Below are positions 41,203-48,876 of a DNA stretch of 58,549 nt, one piece after another. The position numbers and the translations under genes are program-made. The notes beneath the pieces are model-generated. The model had not been told where the DNA came from. It saw only the letters and a list, made by a program, of their open reading frames with translations, and did no database searches. The stretch covers positions 476-59,024 of the forward strand of contig JADFYG010000040.1 in the NCBI GenBank assembly GCA_015233155.1, given 5' to 3'. Source of the DNA: Candidatus Rifleibacteriota bacterium. Its GTDB lineage: Bacteria; Muiribacteriota; Ozemobacteria; Ozemobacterales; Ozemobacteraceae. Every line of letters starts with the position of its first letter. Position 1 is the first letter of the stretch.

Positions 41203-42729
41203 CTATTGGCTGAACACTGCCTTCACGGCCTTGATCATCGAGACATTCGACGGGAAAACGAAAACACCGATTTCTTCGAGCTTCTTCGCTTGAAGAGAGA
41301 ATACTTGTGGGTCATCTTCGGTTCCGCAGATAGTCGCAAAGATCGCCGGGCGACGTCGGGCCCTTTTTTCTCCGGAAACGATTGCCGATGCCATCTCGCC
41401 AGCCATGTCCATGTGGGAACCATATCCCAATACGATATCGAGAAGAATCAGCCCAGTTTCCTGATCGGCCATTTCGGCGACGATGCGTTCCTGACGCAGA
41501 CTGGGATCGATCATCGGATGCGCCTTGCCGCGCGTGAACTCGTCGTCGCCCAGATCTATGATGGCGTTCTTCTCGCTCTTGAATATGTCATCGAGCTTCG
41601 CTGCGCCTTTCACAGGCGTATTCGATGTGATTTCAGGAATGGAGTCAAACAGAAGCCTCTGAGCTTCGTCACACAAAGTGCCTCCTGAATACAATCCGCG
41701 CAGCCATTTCCCCGGAAGTTGCAGACCGGAAACCTTATCTGCAATCTGATCATCGGTCATGAGCGGGGAAATCGGTTTTTTGCCGGCCAGTTCGCATGCC
41801 TTTATCGCTGCATCTTCAAGATTCAAGGCGGGTGTGAAGCCTGCCTTGCGGATTTCATCCGGATCGGCACCGATAAAATAGATGACAATTGGCTTGTATA
41901 TCTGCTTCAGCTCACGGTACAAATGTTCGAGCGTCTTTTCTGCGGGTGGTTTGGAAATCAGCACCAGAGCCTTTGTTTGCGGGTCATTTGCGAGCGCCTG
42001 GGCTCCGAGAAGCGTCATTCGGCCGCCGATCTTTTCCGATAGATCGCGACCGCCTACGCCGATGGCCTGGGATACTCCGAAACCCAGACGATGAATGATG
42101 CTCGTGACCTCTTGCAAGCCTGTACCAGACGCCGCCACCAGGCCAATTTCTCCCCGTCTTACGACATTTGCGAACGCCAGCGGAACTCCATTGATGATCG
42201 CTGTGCCGCAGTCCGGGCCCATAACCAGCAGTTCTTTGGCGACAGCTTTCTCTTTAAGAGCCAGTTCTTCCTCGATGGTTACATTGTCGGAAAACAACAT
42301 TACATGGCGACCTGCATTCAGGGAGATAGTGGCCTCGCGTGCGGCATGGGCACCCGGAACGGAAATGAGAGTGAAATTGGCACCGGCAAGCATTTTCGCG
42401 CTGGCTTCCTGACTCACGGGAATGGCTTCCCTGCTGGTGCCGCCTTTAATATTCTTTTTGGCAGTGAGCAGTTTTTCAGCGGCAATGAGCGCCGCGTCGC
42501 CACTGGCTTCATCTGCCGTCTGCACGCACAGGACCAGATCGGCGGGTGTGATTGCGTCGAACTCGTGTTTGTACAGGCCGAGTCTTTTGAGACTGTCTAT
42601 GTTGTAGTCGGTTCCCATGCCGACGACGGCCAGCTCGACACCCTCAATTTTTTTTACCTGGTTCGTGACCAGCATTAATGTGACCGAATCAAAATACGTG
42701 TTCTGGCGGATCTGGTGTCGGATGGTCAT
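41203..42729 (-). CDS. fdrA: FdrA (AllF), oxamate carbamoyltransferase subunit
   Basis: A 508-residue member of the acyl-CoA synthetase/FdrA family, built from succinyl-CoA-synthetase-like domains. A CoA-binding-type domain (about 110-240, with GPDCGTAIINGVPLAFANVV and GLVAASGTGLQEVTS) precedes ligase-like domains (about 240-508, including GLYSGGTLCDEA and LDIVLGYGSHMDMAGEM). The phosphohistidine GHAGA motif of succinyl-CoA synthetase is absent, as expected for FdrA. With AllG and AllH it should act on oxalurate/carbamoyl phosphate. The C-terminal tail found in longer FdrA proteins is encoded by the next gene. The start is not certain: AAGG directly abuts the ATG. Confidence 0.9.
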   Translation of the reverse strand: MTIRHQIRQNTYFDSVTLMLVTNQVKKIEGVELAVVGMGTDYNIDSLKRLGLYKHEFDAITPADLVLCVQTADEASGDAALIAAEKLLTAKKNIKGGTSREAIPVSQEASAKMLAGANFTLISVPGAHAAREATISLNAGRHVMLFSDNVTIEEELALKEKAVAKELLVMGPDCGTAIINGVPLAFANVVRRGEIGLVAASGTGLQEVTSIIHRLGFGVSQAIGVGGRDLSEKIGGRMTLLGAQALANDPQTKALVLISKPPAEKTLEHLYRELKQIYKPIVIYFIGADPDEIRKAGFTPALNLEDAAIKACELAGKKPISPLMTDDQIADKVSGLQLPGKWLRGLYSGGTLCDEAQRLLFDSIPEITSNTPVKGAAKLDDIFKSEKNAIIDLGDDEFTRGKAHPMIDPSLRQERIVAEMADQETGLILLDIVLGYGSHMDMAGEMASAIVSGEKRARRRPAIFATICGTEDDPQVFSLQAKKLEEIGVFVFPSNVSMIKAVKAVFSQ

Positions 42730-43080
42730 CCTTTTTCCATGCTCCTTCGTATAACAGCAAATTGTTGAATCAAATCGAATTAAACCCGGTCTGGAACTGA
42801 ATTATTGCGCCATATTCAAAGTGAACATCACGCTGTTAATCCTAGCATAGCCCAATACTTTTGCCAATTGATGGTTTCACCTGGAATAACCATAGATTCA
42901 TATTGTTGCACCGTAGTATTATCCACTCTTGTCGGAATTGTTTCCAAACTTGTTCGATTAGGGTATTATTTTTTACTTCCGTTTTTGTCAGCGTTTAATC
43001 CATCGGAGTAGTGCCCCACTCTTATGGGTCACGAGCCTGGAAACGAAATGTCATATTCAACCATGCTGAGAGGAGAGTTC
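42730..43080. other. Divergent spacer between fdrA and the esterase lipoprotein gene
   Basis: A 351-base AT-rich region between oppositely directed genes. It must contain both promoters. I see no repeat-family element, strong dyad or convincing reading frame. GAGGAGAG just before 43081 is the ribosome site of the lipoprotein gene. Confidence 0.5.
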
Positions 43081-45318
43081 ATGAAAATCCGTGTCTTTTT
43101 GCTTTCTCTCCTGCTTGGCCTTGTGTTGATCTTTGGAATACTTGGTTGTGGGAGCGGAGGGGGCAGAGAAAACCCCGCAGGCCCGGCTGAAATAGACAAT
43201 TCCGAATTTGGGAAGAGTCTTGTCGGTGCGGCGCAATCTGTTAAGTTTCGAATCGTTCTTCCGTCTTCGTCTTCCAGGAAATCTGCGGCGGGGAATTCTC
43301 TCGCTGAAATTCGCACCTCCGGTGCTTCAGGCACGCCCAGCGTCACCTTCAAACTCACGCTGGTTAACTTCGGCAATGCCAGCCAGCCAACAATCACTCT
43401 ATCAAAAACAGTTTCCGCCGACGCCTCTGGAACTGCCCTGGCAATCTTCAACGCTGTGCCTGCACTCACATGTATCGGTGACATTCATATTGAGGGCGGC
43501 AAAATTGGGAGTTTCACAGATTTCCATGGTGCTGCCGATCTCAGCGCAAATGTTGAAAACACTATTCTTCTTTCCCCGAAGGGATCGAAGACAGAGATAG
43601 ATGTTATAGTCCAGGTTATTTTGAACCTTCTTGCGTCCGGAGATTTTTCCACCTTGTCATCCAGTGCACTGGTGGAACGGATAACTCAGGCGATCGTGGG
43701 TGTTGATTTGACCTCCCTGACCGTGTATGAAACCGCAACGAGTCAGACAACCGGGCAAATCGCAAACGGGATGTTTATTTGGGCCTCACCGTTTATTGGG
43801 GGATCTTATTGGAATGGACAGGATTTGAAATTATCCATTGATGTTCCGAAAACTTCTGATCCTGTTGTAAAGGTCGCACTCTTCCTGGGCAGTTCCCAGA
43901 AACTTGTCGAATTTGTGGCCCCCCCTTTCGAATACACATTAAAGGATATTTCCGGAGTCACAACGTATACGGCGCTGATTACGTATGGTTCAGGGGCAAA
44001 TTGCTCGGTGAAGAAAACTATTATATGCCAGTCCATTGTTTCAAACGTGACCACAACTCTCTGCGATGGTTCGGTGGCAACCATTACACCAGACAGCTAC
44101 ACACCAATGACGGCATCAGTACCATTTAAAATCGCAACATTTGTCGTTACTCTTGCCAGCAATATAGACTCGAAACCAGGGTCATTTTCACTTCGGTTGA
44201 ATCGGTTGGGAAACAGCACCACATTAGCTCTGGATAGTGAAAAACTGAAGTTATCCCAGAGCGGAAAAACTTTGACCGTTTCCACAATAGGGACGACAAA
44301 ACCCAACAGGGATTACTGTATTGAGTTTTTTGGTGAACTGTCGATAGACGGTCAGTTATTAAAGTTCTCTTCGCCGTCTTATTATCTTAAAACAGTAAAA
44401 GCTCCATATGTCATAGTGATTGCAGGACAATCACAGGCTTGTGGCAGAGCCTTAAAAAGTGATCTTCAAATTCAGTATCCGGAGGTGTATGGTCATACCT
44501 TTAAAACAAAAGTATGGGTTGACAATCTTGCGGAATCAGGAGGTATGGATTCTACGTCTCATTTTGTCACTCCCAATCCTTATGAAGGGCATTGGGAAGA
44601 ATTGGATTTATTTTCACCAGTGCGGCAATTTTTGCAATGCGCAGTTACCACTCATGGAGTAGAGGTTTTTTTGGCGTATCTTTTTGAGCAGCAGTATCCG
44701 GATGAGCAACTTTACATTGTAAAATTTGCTTACGGTGCCATTCCATTGGCACACAATACTGATCGTGATATGGATTGGAGTCCGGAACAATCTGCCTCGT
44801 ATAAAAGAATGTATTGGGCATTCGTAAATTACGTGTTGCCAAACGCATTTTCTTCCAGCGAATTAGAAAGTCGGGATTTTGTGCCAATTGGATTTGTTTG
44901 GGCGCAAGGAGAGTCAGACGGAAAAATTACCAGACCAGAATGGACACATGTTGAAGGAAATGACCATGTTTACTTGGACAACTTAACAGAATTATTTACT
45001 ATGATGCAAAATGACATTCCGGAGATACAATCTTTTCGGAAATATATTTTGAAGTGCGTATCAGGGTTTGCAACGGATGGTTCTCCCAATTCGGAAGTTT
45101 CTGAAATATCACAAGGTTATCCGTTTGTTAAGGAGTTCGTAATTCCTGATCAAATACTCTTTTGCAGTGGCCAGAATAATAATGCAGTCTTGATTGACGG
45201 AGATTCCTTGCCCATATTGGGTGCAACATACAATATTAACCCTCATTTTAATAGTACGGCGCTTAATGAAATAGCACAAAAGATTATGAATAATTTCGAC
45301 CCTGACCCGGAAATGTGA
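43081..45318 (+). CDS. Lipoprotein with C-terminal SASA/SGNH-type esterase domain
   Basis: A 745-residue lipoprotein: the signal peptide ends in GILGC (about 17-21). The N-terminal 430 residues are Ser/Thr- and beta-rich with no catalytic motif, perhaps Ig-like. The C-terminal domain resembles sialate O-acetylesterase-like (SASA) hydrolases: IAGQSQACG with the nucleophile Ser near 450, WAQGESDG near 607, and a late His in NPHFNSTALNEIAQ. It should remove acetyl groups from carbohydrates at the cell surface. GAGGAGAG precedes the ATG. The C-terminal third is clearly AT-richer than surrounding genes. It sits on the opposite strand between allH and fdrA, suggesting insertion. Confidence 0.75.
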   Translation: MKIRVFLLSLLLGLVLIFGILGCGSGGGRENPAGPAEIDNSEFGKSLVGAAQSVKFRIVLPSSSSRKSAAGNSLAEIRTSGASGTPSVTFKLTLVNFGNASQPTITLSKTVSADASGTALAIFNAVPALTCIGDIHIEGGKIGSFTDFHGAADLSANVENTILLSPKGSKTEIDVIVQVILNLLASGDFSTLSSSALVERITQAIVGVDLTSLTVYETATSQTTGQIANGMFIWASPFIGGSYWNGQDLKLSIDVPKTSDPVVKVALFLGSSQKLVEFVAPPFEYTLKDISGVTTYTALITYGSGANCSVKKTIICQSIVSNVTTTLCDGSVATITPDSYTPMTASVPFKIATFVVTLASNIDSKPGSFSLRLNRLGNSTTLALDSEKLKLSQSGKTLTVSTIGTTKPNRDYCIEFFGELSIDGQLLKFSSPSYYLKTVKAPYVIVIAGQSQACGRALKSDLQIQYPEVYGHTFKTKVWVDNLAESGGMDSTSHFVTPNPYEGHWEELDLFSPVRQFLQCAVTTHGVEVFLAYLFEQQYPDEQLYIVKFAYGAIPLAHNTDRDMDWSPEQSASYKRMYWAFVNYVLPNAFSSSELESRDFVPIGFVWAQGESDGKITRPEWTHVEGNDHVYLDNLTELFTMMQNDIPEIQSFRKYILKCVSGFATDGSPNSEVSEISQGYPFVKEFVIPDQILFCSGQNNNAVLIDGDSLPILGATYNINPHFNSTALNEIAQKIMNNFDPDPEM

Positions 45319-45325
45319 TTAACCG

Positions 45326-46165
45326 TCAGACTGCGTTTATTCGCGAAAACGCATTCAAACGGGCGTGAATGCCGCAGAGAATGTCGGTCCCGGATGTGTG
45401 GCCGATCGAAATCAGTCTGAGAATATCGCTTGCAGCAATCCTTGAATACAGTAATTTCTTCATAAAACGTTCGATCAGCAGGGACGATGTTCCTGACGAT
45501 GCGAATCGCAGTTGCCAGTATGCCGGAAGCGTCGTCCGCGTGTGAAGTGCGGTGAAAAAACCGTCATTTGTTTGTACAAGGCGTGAAGCGGAAGGCGTCG
45601 AACCCGTGAGGCTTTCAGTTGCATATGCGTGATCAGTAGACGCAATCAAGACATCAGTGAGCAATAAACCTGTACAAAAGTCATCAAAAGCTGGCGTGAG
45701 ACCCTCTCCACCTCCGAAATCGGGAATAAAATCGTGCAGGTTCAGTGATCCGAGACGTAAAAGTCGTATCACTCCGGCAACGGAATTCGAAAAACGGGTC
45801 TCGCGATCAAACAAATACGCATCTCCAACCTCGGAGTATCTCCCAAGGCTTTTTATCATCTTTTCAATACGATTAGAGGAATCATGCAAAATGGTCGTGT
45901 GGCTTTCTTTATCTTCGTTAGGCAACACCGAATCGTTTGAAACCTCCGCAACAAGCGCAGGATCAAAACACAGTTTGAGTCTCATATTTCCAAGGCGAAG
46001 CTCAGGGAATTCGAAATATACGGGGGTTTTGTGCGGGATCTCCGGCAGTTCACCTTCAGAAAGCAGTATTCCGAGCGGGTGTATAGCTTCCGGTCTGATG
46101 TGAATATTTATAAGCACGTCGCCGAATGTTACTGCAAGAGAACTCTTGAATACTCCTGTGATCAT
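45326..46165 (-). CDS. allH: DUF2877 protein, oxamate carbamoyltransferase subunit AllH (YlbF)
   Basis: A 279-residue DUF2877 protein, near the usual length. The family signature GxGxGLTPxxDDFxxGLL appears as GGGEGLTPAFDDFCTGLLL (about 157-175), and the second motif GHTSGxD as ISIGHTSGTDILCGI near the C-terminus. DUF2877 (YlbF) is the third subunit of the FdrA-YlbE-YlbF oxamate carbamoyltransferase. It is on the same strand as fdrA and allG but separated from them by the esterase lipoprotein gene, and ends 7 bases after that gene's stop on the opposite strand. Confidence 0.82.
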   Translation of the reverse strand: MITGVFKSSLAVTFGDVLINIHIRPEAIHPLGILLSEGELPEIPHKTPVYFEFPELRLGNMRLKLCFDPALVAEVSNDSVLPNEDKESHTTILHDSSNRIEKMIKSLGRYSEVGDAYLFDRETRFSNSVAGVIRLLRLGSLNLHDFIPDFGGGEGLTPAFDDFCTGLLLTDVLIASTDHAYATESLTGSTPSASRLVQTNDGFFTALHTRTTLPAYWQLRFASSGTSSLLIERFMKKLLYSRIAASDILRLISIGHTSGTDILCGIHARLNAFSRINAV

Positions 46166-46271
46166 ACCCGTTCCCGGTGGTTGAGAAAACAGGAGGGAAT
46201 CCGGGCGAATCCAGCAGCAATAATGCGTCAGGCTGATTTCCTATGCGGGTAGTGGCATACTCTTAACTGAC

Positions 46272-46320
46272 GACAAATTTAACCACAGATGGAGACGGAT
46301 GAACACAGATAAAAAACACA
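46272..46320. repeat. ACCACAGATGGA-type simple repeat
   Basis: ACCACAGATGGAGACGGATG followed by AACACAGATAAA is a run of degenerate direct repeats (ACAGATG/ACGGATG). This kind of sequence recurs in intergenic DNA of many unrelated bacteria. Only one copy is seen here, upstream of allH. Confidence 0.5.
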
Positions 46321-46355
46321 AAAATAACCGCATCAGTTAAATTACCCCACCACCC

Positions 46356-47909
46356 TTATTCGGAGAAGGGACTTGCTCCGGCCTTCTTGACTTCTACTTT
46401 TTGTCCAGGTTTGGTTTTGGGCTTCGACGTAGCCGTAACGTTTACTTTTTTGGATGAAGATGTTTTTTTCGCGGCCTTGGCAGCAGCGATTCTTGCGGCC
46501 TCTGAAGCAAGCCTTTCCGCCTTGGCAATAGCGGCCAGTCTTGCAGCTTCGGAGGCGAGTCTTTCCGCTTCAGCCAGCGCAGCTGCCTCTGAAGCGAGTC
46601 TTTCCGTCTCGGCAATAGCGGCTAACCTCGCGGCCTCTGCGGCGGCACGGCGTTGAACGAGAAATTCGGCTATGGCCGGGGAATTCCCAAGCATGGCGAT
46701 CATCTGATCGTCGCTCAACTTGCCGAGAGTTTCGGTGTCCAGGGCTTGTGCGGCAACAATAGCATCGTCCGGAAAACGGGTTACGAAATCGCGTAAGACA
46801 TCAGCTATCGTGCGTTCGTGAGCATTGCTAGCGCTGAATGATTGAAGAACTTTGTCCGGACCGTTCGTGGTTCCCCGGGCGATACGGAGTAAAATCCAGG
46901 CGTTGATACCCTCGACACGTAACAAGTCGGCGCCGCTCAGGCTAGAGCTGGGGACCTGAGTATAGCTTCCGGGTACCGTATCGCTTTCGATGCGAACGTA
47001 GGAAAGAATCTGCCGAGAAAACGATGCTTCTTCGGGAAAATGCAGAAACTGCGCATACTCCGCCCATCCTTCGATGAAAGCCGCCTTGGGCTTGTCGAAT
47101 TCGTTCACATAATGGGAACCGTCGAGTCCGTATGGCTTGTCATACTCCAGCCATGTTTTATCCAGTGTGTGAGCGGACTCATGAACGAACACGGATTTGG
47201 CGGTGTCCGCGGAATTAGCATAAGAGAAATAGTCAGCGCTGAACTGAATCATATCCCCATAACTGCATGGCCAGAAATCACGTCGGATGTTGTCTCCCGT
47301 AAAGCCGCTTGTGTCGGCAAGGACAACCGAAACCTTGTCCTGGAAGCCGTATTTCATGCGTGCGATGAATTGAGGATCAGTGGATTCGCGGTAAATTTCG
47401 AGCAGGGCACGTTGCCCATCCGTGAGCTTGCTTACGTCGTTACCGACGCCCATCAGACGGAGAAGCTGATCTTCGCTGGTGATTTTTGTCCGGGAAAGGT
47501 GATAGGTGAACTCCTTATCCTGGGAGCACTTTGTGGCGGTTCCCTCAATCAGGCTATCAGCGGGGGCCTTGTTACCTGCTCTCTGGTTGAGGTCGATTGG
47601 TTTGTCGGACGGTTCGGAGCCCGTCACGGTTTGAGCTTGGGCTGACGTGCCTGATGTTGAACCGGAAGCGTTCTGGGCGACTTCAACTGATTCTATGCGT
47701 TGATAATAGAAGTCGAAATGAAAATCCTGCATCGGCGCTGGCAGAGGCTTTAAAGCAGGCTCGGAAATCGTGGAATCATTCGTTTGCCCGAAACTACCGT
47801 GAGAAATAAACAGGAAAAAACATATCGCCCCGATCAACGCTATATGGATGGAACGAATCCGCGGAGACAAAAAAGATCGGTGATTACCGGGATTCTGGCA
47901 TGAAATCAT
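46356..47909 (-). CDS. Secreted putative metalloprotease, second HExxH...EGW paralogue
   Basis: A 517-residue exported protein. ATG 47909 is chosen because GAGGAG precedes it and a signal anchor/peptide (about 20-41) follows; an in-frame start further upstream would translate the family A repeat. The HESAH motif (243-247) is followed by GLDGSHYVNE (261-270) and FIEGWAEYAQF with Glu280, matching the protein at 5760-7223. Shared downstream segments include VTRFPDDAIVAAQALD and KLSDDQMIAMLGN. The C-terminus is a coiled coil of repeated AERLASEAARLAAIAK units (about 425-490) and a Lys-rich tail, a different architecture from the paralogue. Protease activity is inferred from motifs. Confidence 0.65.
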   Translation of the reverse strand: MISCQNPGNHRSFLSPRIRSIHIALIGAICFFLFISHGSFGQTNDSTISEPALKPLPAPMQDFHFDFYYQRIESVEVAQNASGSTSGTSAQAQTVTGSEPSDKPIDLNQRAGNKAPADSLIEGTATKCSQDKEFTYHLSRTKITSEDQLLRLMGVGNDVSKLTDGQRALLEIYRESTDPQFIARMKYGFQDKVSVVLADTSGFTGDNIRRDFWPCSYGDMIQFSADYFSYANSADTAKSVFVHESAHTLDKTWLEYDKPYGLDGSHYVNEFDKPKAAFIEGWAEYAQFLHFPEEASFSRQILSYVRIESDTVPGSYTQVPSSSLSGADLLRVEGINAWILLRIARGTTNGPDKVLQSFSASNAHERTIADVLRDFVTRFPDDAIVAAQALDTETLGKLSDDQMIAMLGNSPAIAEFLVQRRAAAEAARLAAIAETERLASEAAALAEAERLASEAARLAAIAKAERLASEAARIAAAKAAKKTSSSKKVNVTATSKPKTKPGQKVEVKKAGASPFSE

Positions 47910-47949
47910 AACTGCATCTCCTCGGCAAATATGGCCTCCAAACCGCAGG

Positions 47950-48045
47950 ACCAACGCATTAAACGTTCTGTGGCGCAATCGCTGGACGCGCCGTGTCGCG
48001 CTTCGGCGTGCCCGGCGGTCACGGCCTTCCATAGTCAAAGGTCAG
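47950..48045. repeat. Family A repeat, truncated copy A4 (reverse orientation)
   Basis: Read on the minus strand it follows A2 closely: GACTATGGAAGG, then CCGTGACCGCCGGGCACGCC, a decayed right arm and GAACGTTTAATGCGTTGG. The other terminal repeat is missing. It lies in the leader between the secreted 181-residue protein and the metalloprotease-like gene. Confidence 0.65.
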
Positions 48046-48077
48046 AGCATACTATAGTATAACATCGAACATATGGG

Positions 48078-48623
48078 CTACGGGACGAAAAATCGCGCTG
48101 CATCGGTTTGCTTTGCTTTTTCGCGAGTATTGCGTCTGATGATTTTCTGAAGACGTATACGTTCAATTTGATTCGGGTAAAGTTTTGTATCAGCGACAAA
48201 CGAGGCCAGTGCCGCAAAATCCGGATTATAGATAACACGCAGACGCACAAAGGTCCCCCCCTCATCGGCTTTTCCCAAGGCCGGACTAACCTGAAGATCG
48301 AATACGGCTGGTTTTCCGGAATCAAGATTTGGAAGCGATGCCGAAGCGGGCGTAACCGCAAGATTCTGCGAACTTTCAAAAAAGACCTTGAGATCTCTCG
48401 GACTGCCGACAAGGGGTTTTATGGTACCGGTCAAAGAGAAGGGGGCCGTGGCGGTTACGGTTTTTGCGGTAGTATTCGGTATGAGTTCAATTGCCAGGTT
48501 GGGAGGCGGGATATATCGCACTTCACTCTGCCGCTCCTGCGCACCAACGGAGATTGGGGCGCAGATGGCCGAAGCTATAACAAATGGCATTGCCAGGGCA
48601 ATTTCAATCAGCCGTCGTTTCAT
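48078..48623 (-). CDS. Secreted 181-residue protein of unknown function
   Basis: A Sec signal peptide (about 1-28, ending VGA) is followed by a beta-rich domain with alternating Thr/Val/Pro pattern (about 38-150; for example TATAPFSLTGTIKPL and LRVIYNPDF), reminiscent of an Ig-like or stalk domain. The C-terminus is basic. No catalytic motif or known family. It lies upstream of and in line with the metalloprotease-like gene, separated by repeat A4, so the two may share a transcript. Confidence 0.65.
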   Translation of the reverse strand: MKRRLIEIALAMPFVIASAICAPISVGAQERQSEVRYIPPPNLAIELIPNTTAKTVTATAPFSLTGTIKPLVGSPRDLKVFFESSQNLAVTPASASLPNLDSGKPAVFDLQVSPALGKADEGGTFVRLRVIYNPDFAALASFVADTKLYPNQIERIRLQKIIRRNTREKAKQTDAARFFVP

Positions 48624-48685
48624 GTCTGTCAGCCTTTATTTTCACAATAATAACGTTTATTATACAAAACAGCACTGTAACAAAT

Positions 48686-48762
48686 GGTAGGGCGGGACCG
48701 CTGGGCCCGCCGAAAAAGCTCATTGCAAAATACGCGGCGCGCCCGGCGGTCGCGCCCTACCA
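48686..48762. repeat. Family B repeat, short copy B3
   Basis: A 77-base form bounded by GGTAGGGCG and its inverse CGCCCTACC. Inside are the same two hairpin segments as B1 (GCGGGACCGCTGGGCCCGC and GCGCGCCCGGCGGTCGC). It lacks the flanks seen in B1 and B2. Confidence 0.65.
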
Positions 48763-48846
48763 CGGAAAGTCCTGGCGGACACGTCGAAATTACTGACATA
48801 AATTGAACAAATTTCAATGCCTCTTTGTCTGACGTTGCACTGCATG

Positions 48847-48864
48847 GGCGAGGCATGCCTCGCC
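48847..48864. terminator. Perfect 18-base palindrome after the molybdenum hydroxylase genes
   Basis: GGCGAGGCATGCCTCGCC is a perfect palindrome 12 bases after the large-subunit stop. It could act as a transcript-stabilising hairpin or terminator, although no T-run follows. Similar GGCATGCC cores occur near 51833-51850. Confidence 0.4.
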
Positions 48865-48876
48865 CCAGCGTAGAAT

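Noticed and set aside
42805..43011. 68-codon plus-strand frame in the fdrA spacer
   Set aside because: No ribosome site, no family pattern, and composition like non-coding AT-rich DNA.
47910..48038. N-terminal extension of the metalloprotease-like protein (MTMEGRDRRARRS...)
   Set aside because: Those residues translate the family A repeat; the GAGGAG site and signal peptide place the start at 47909.
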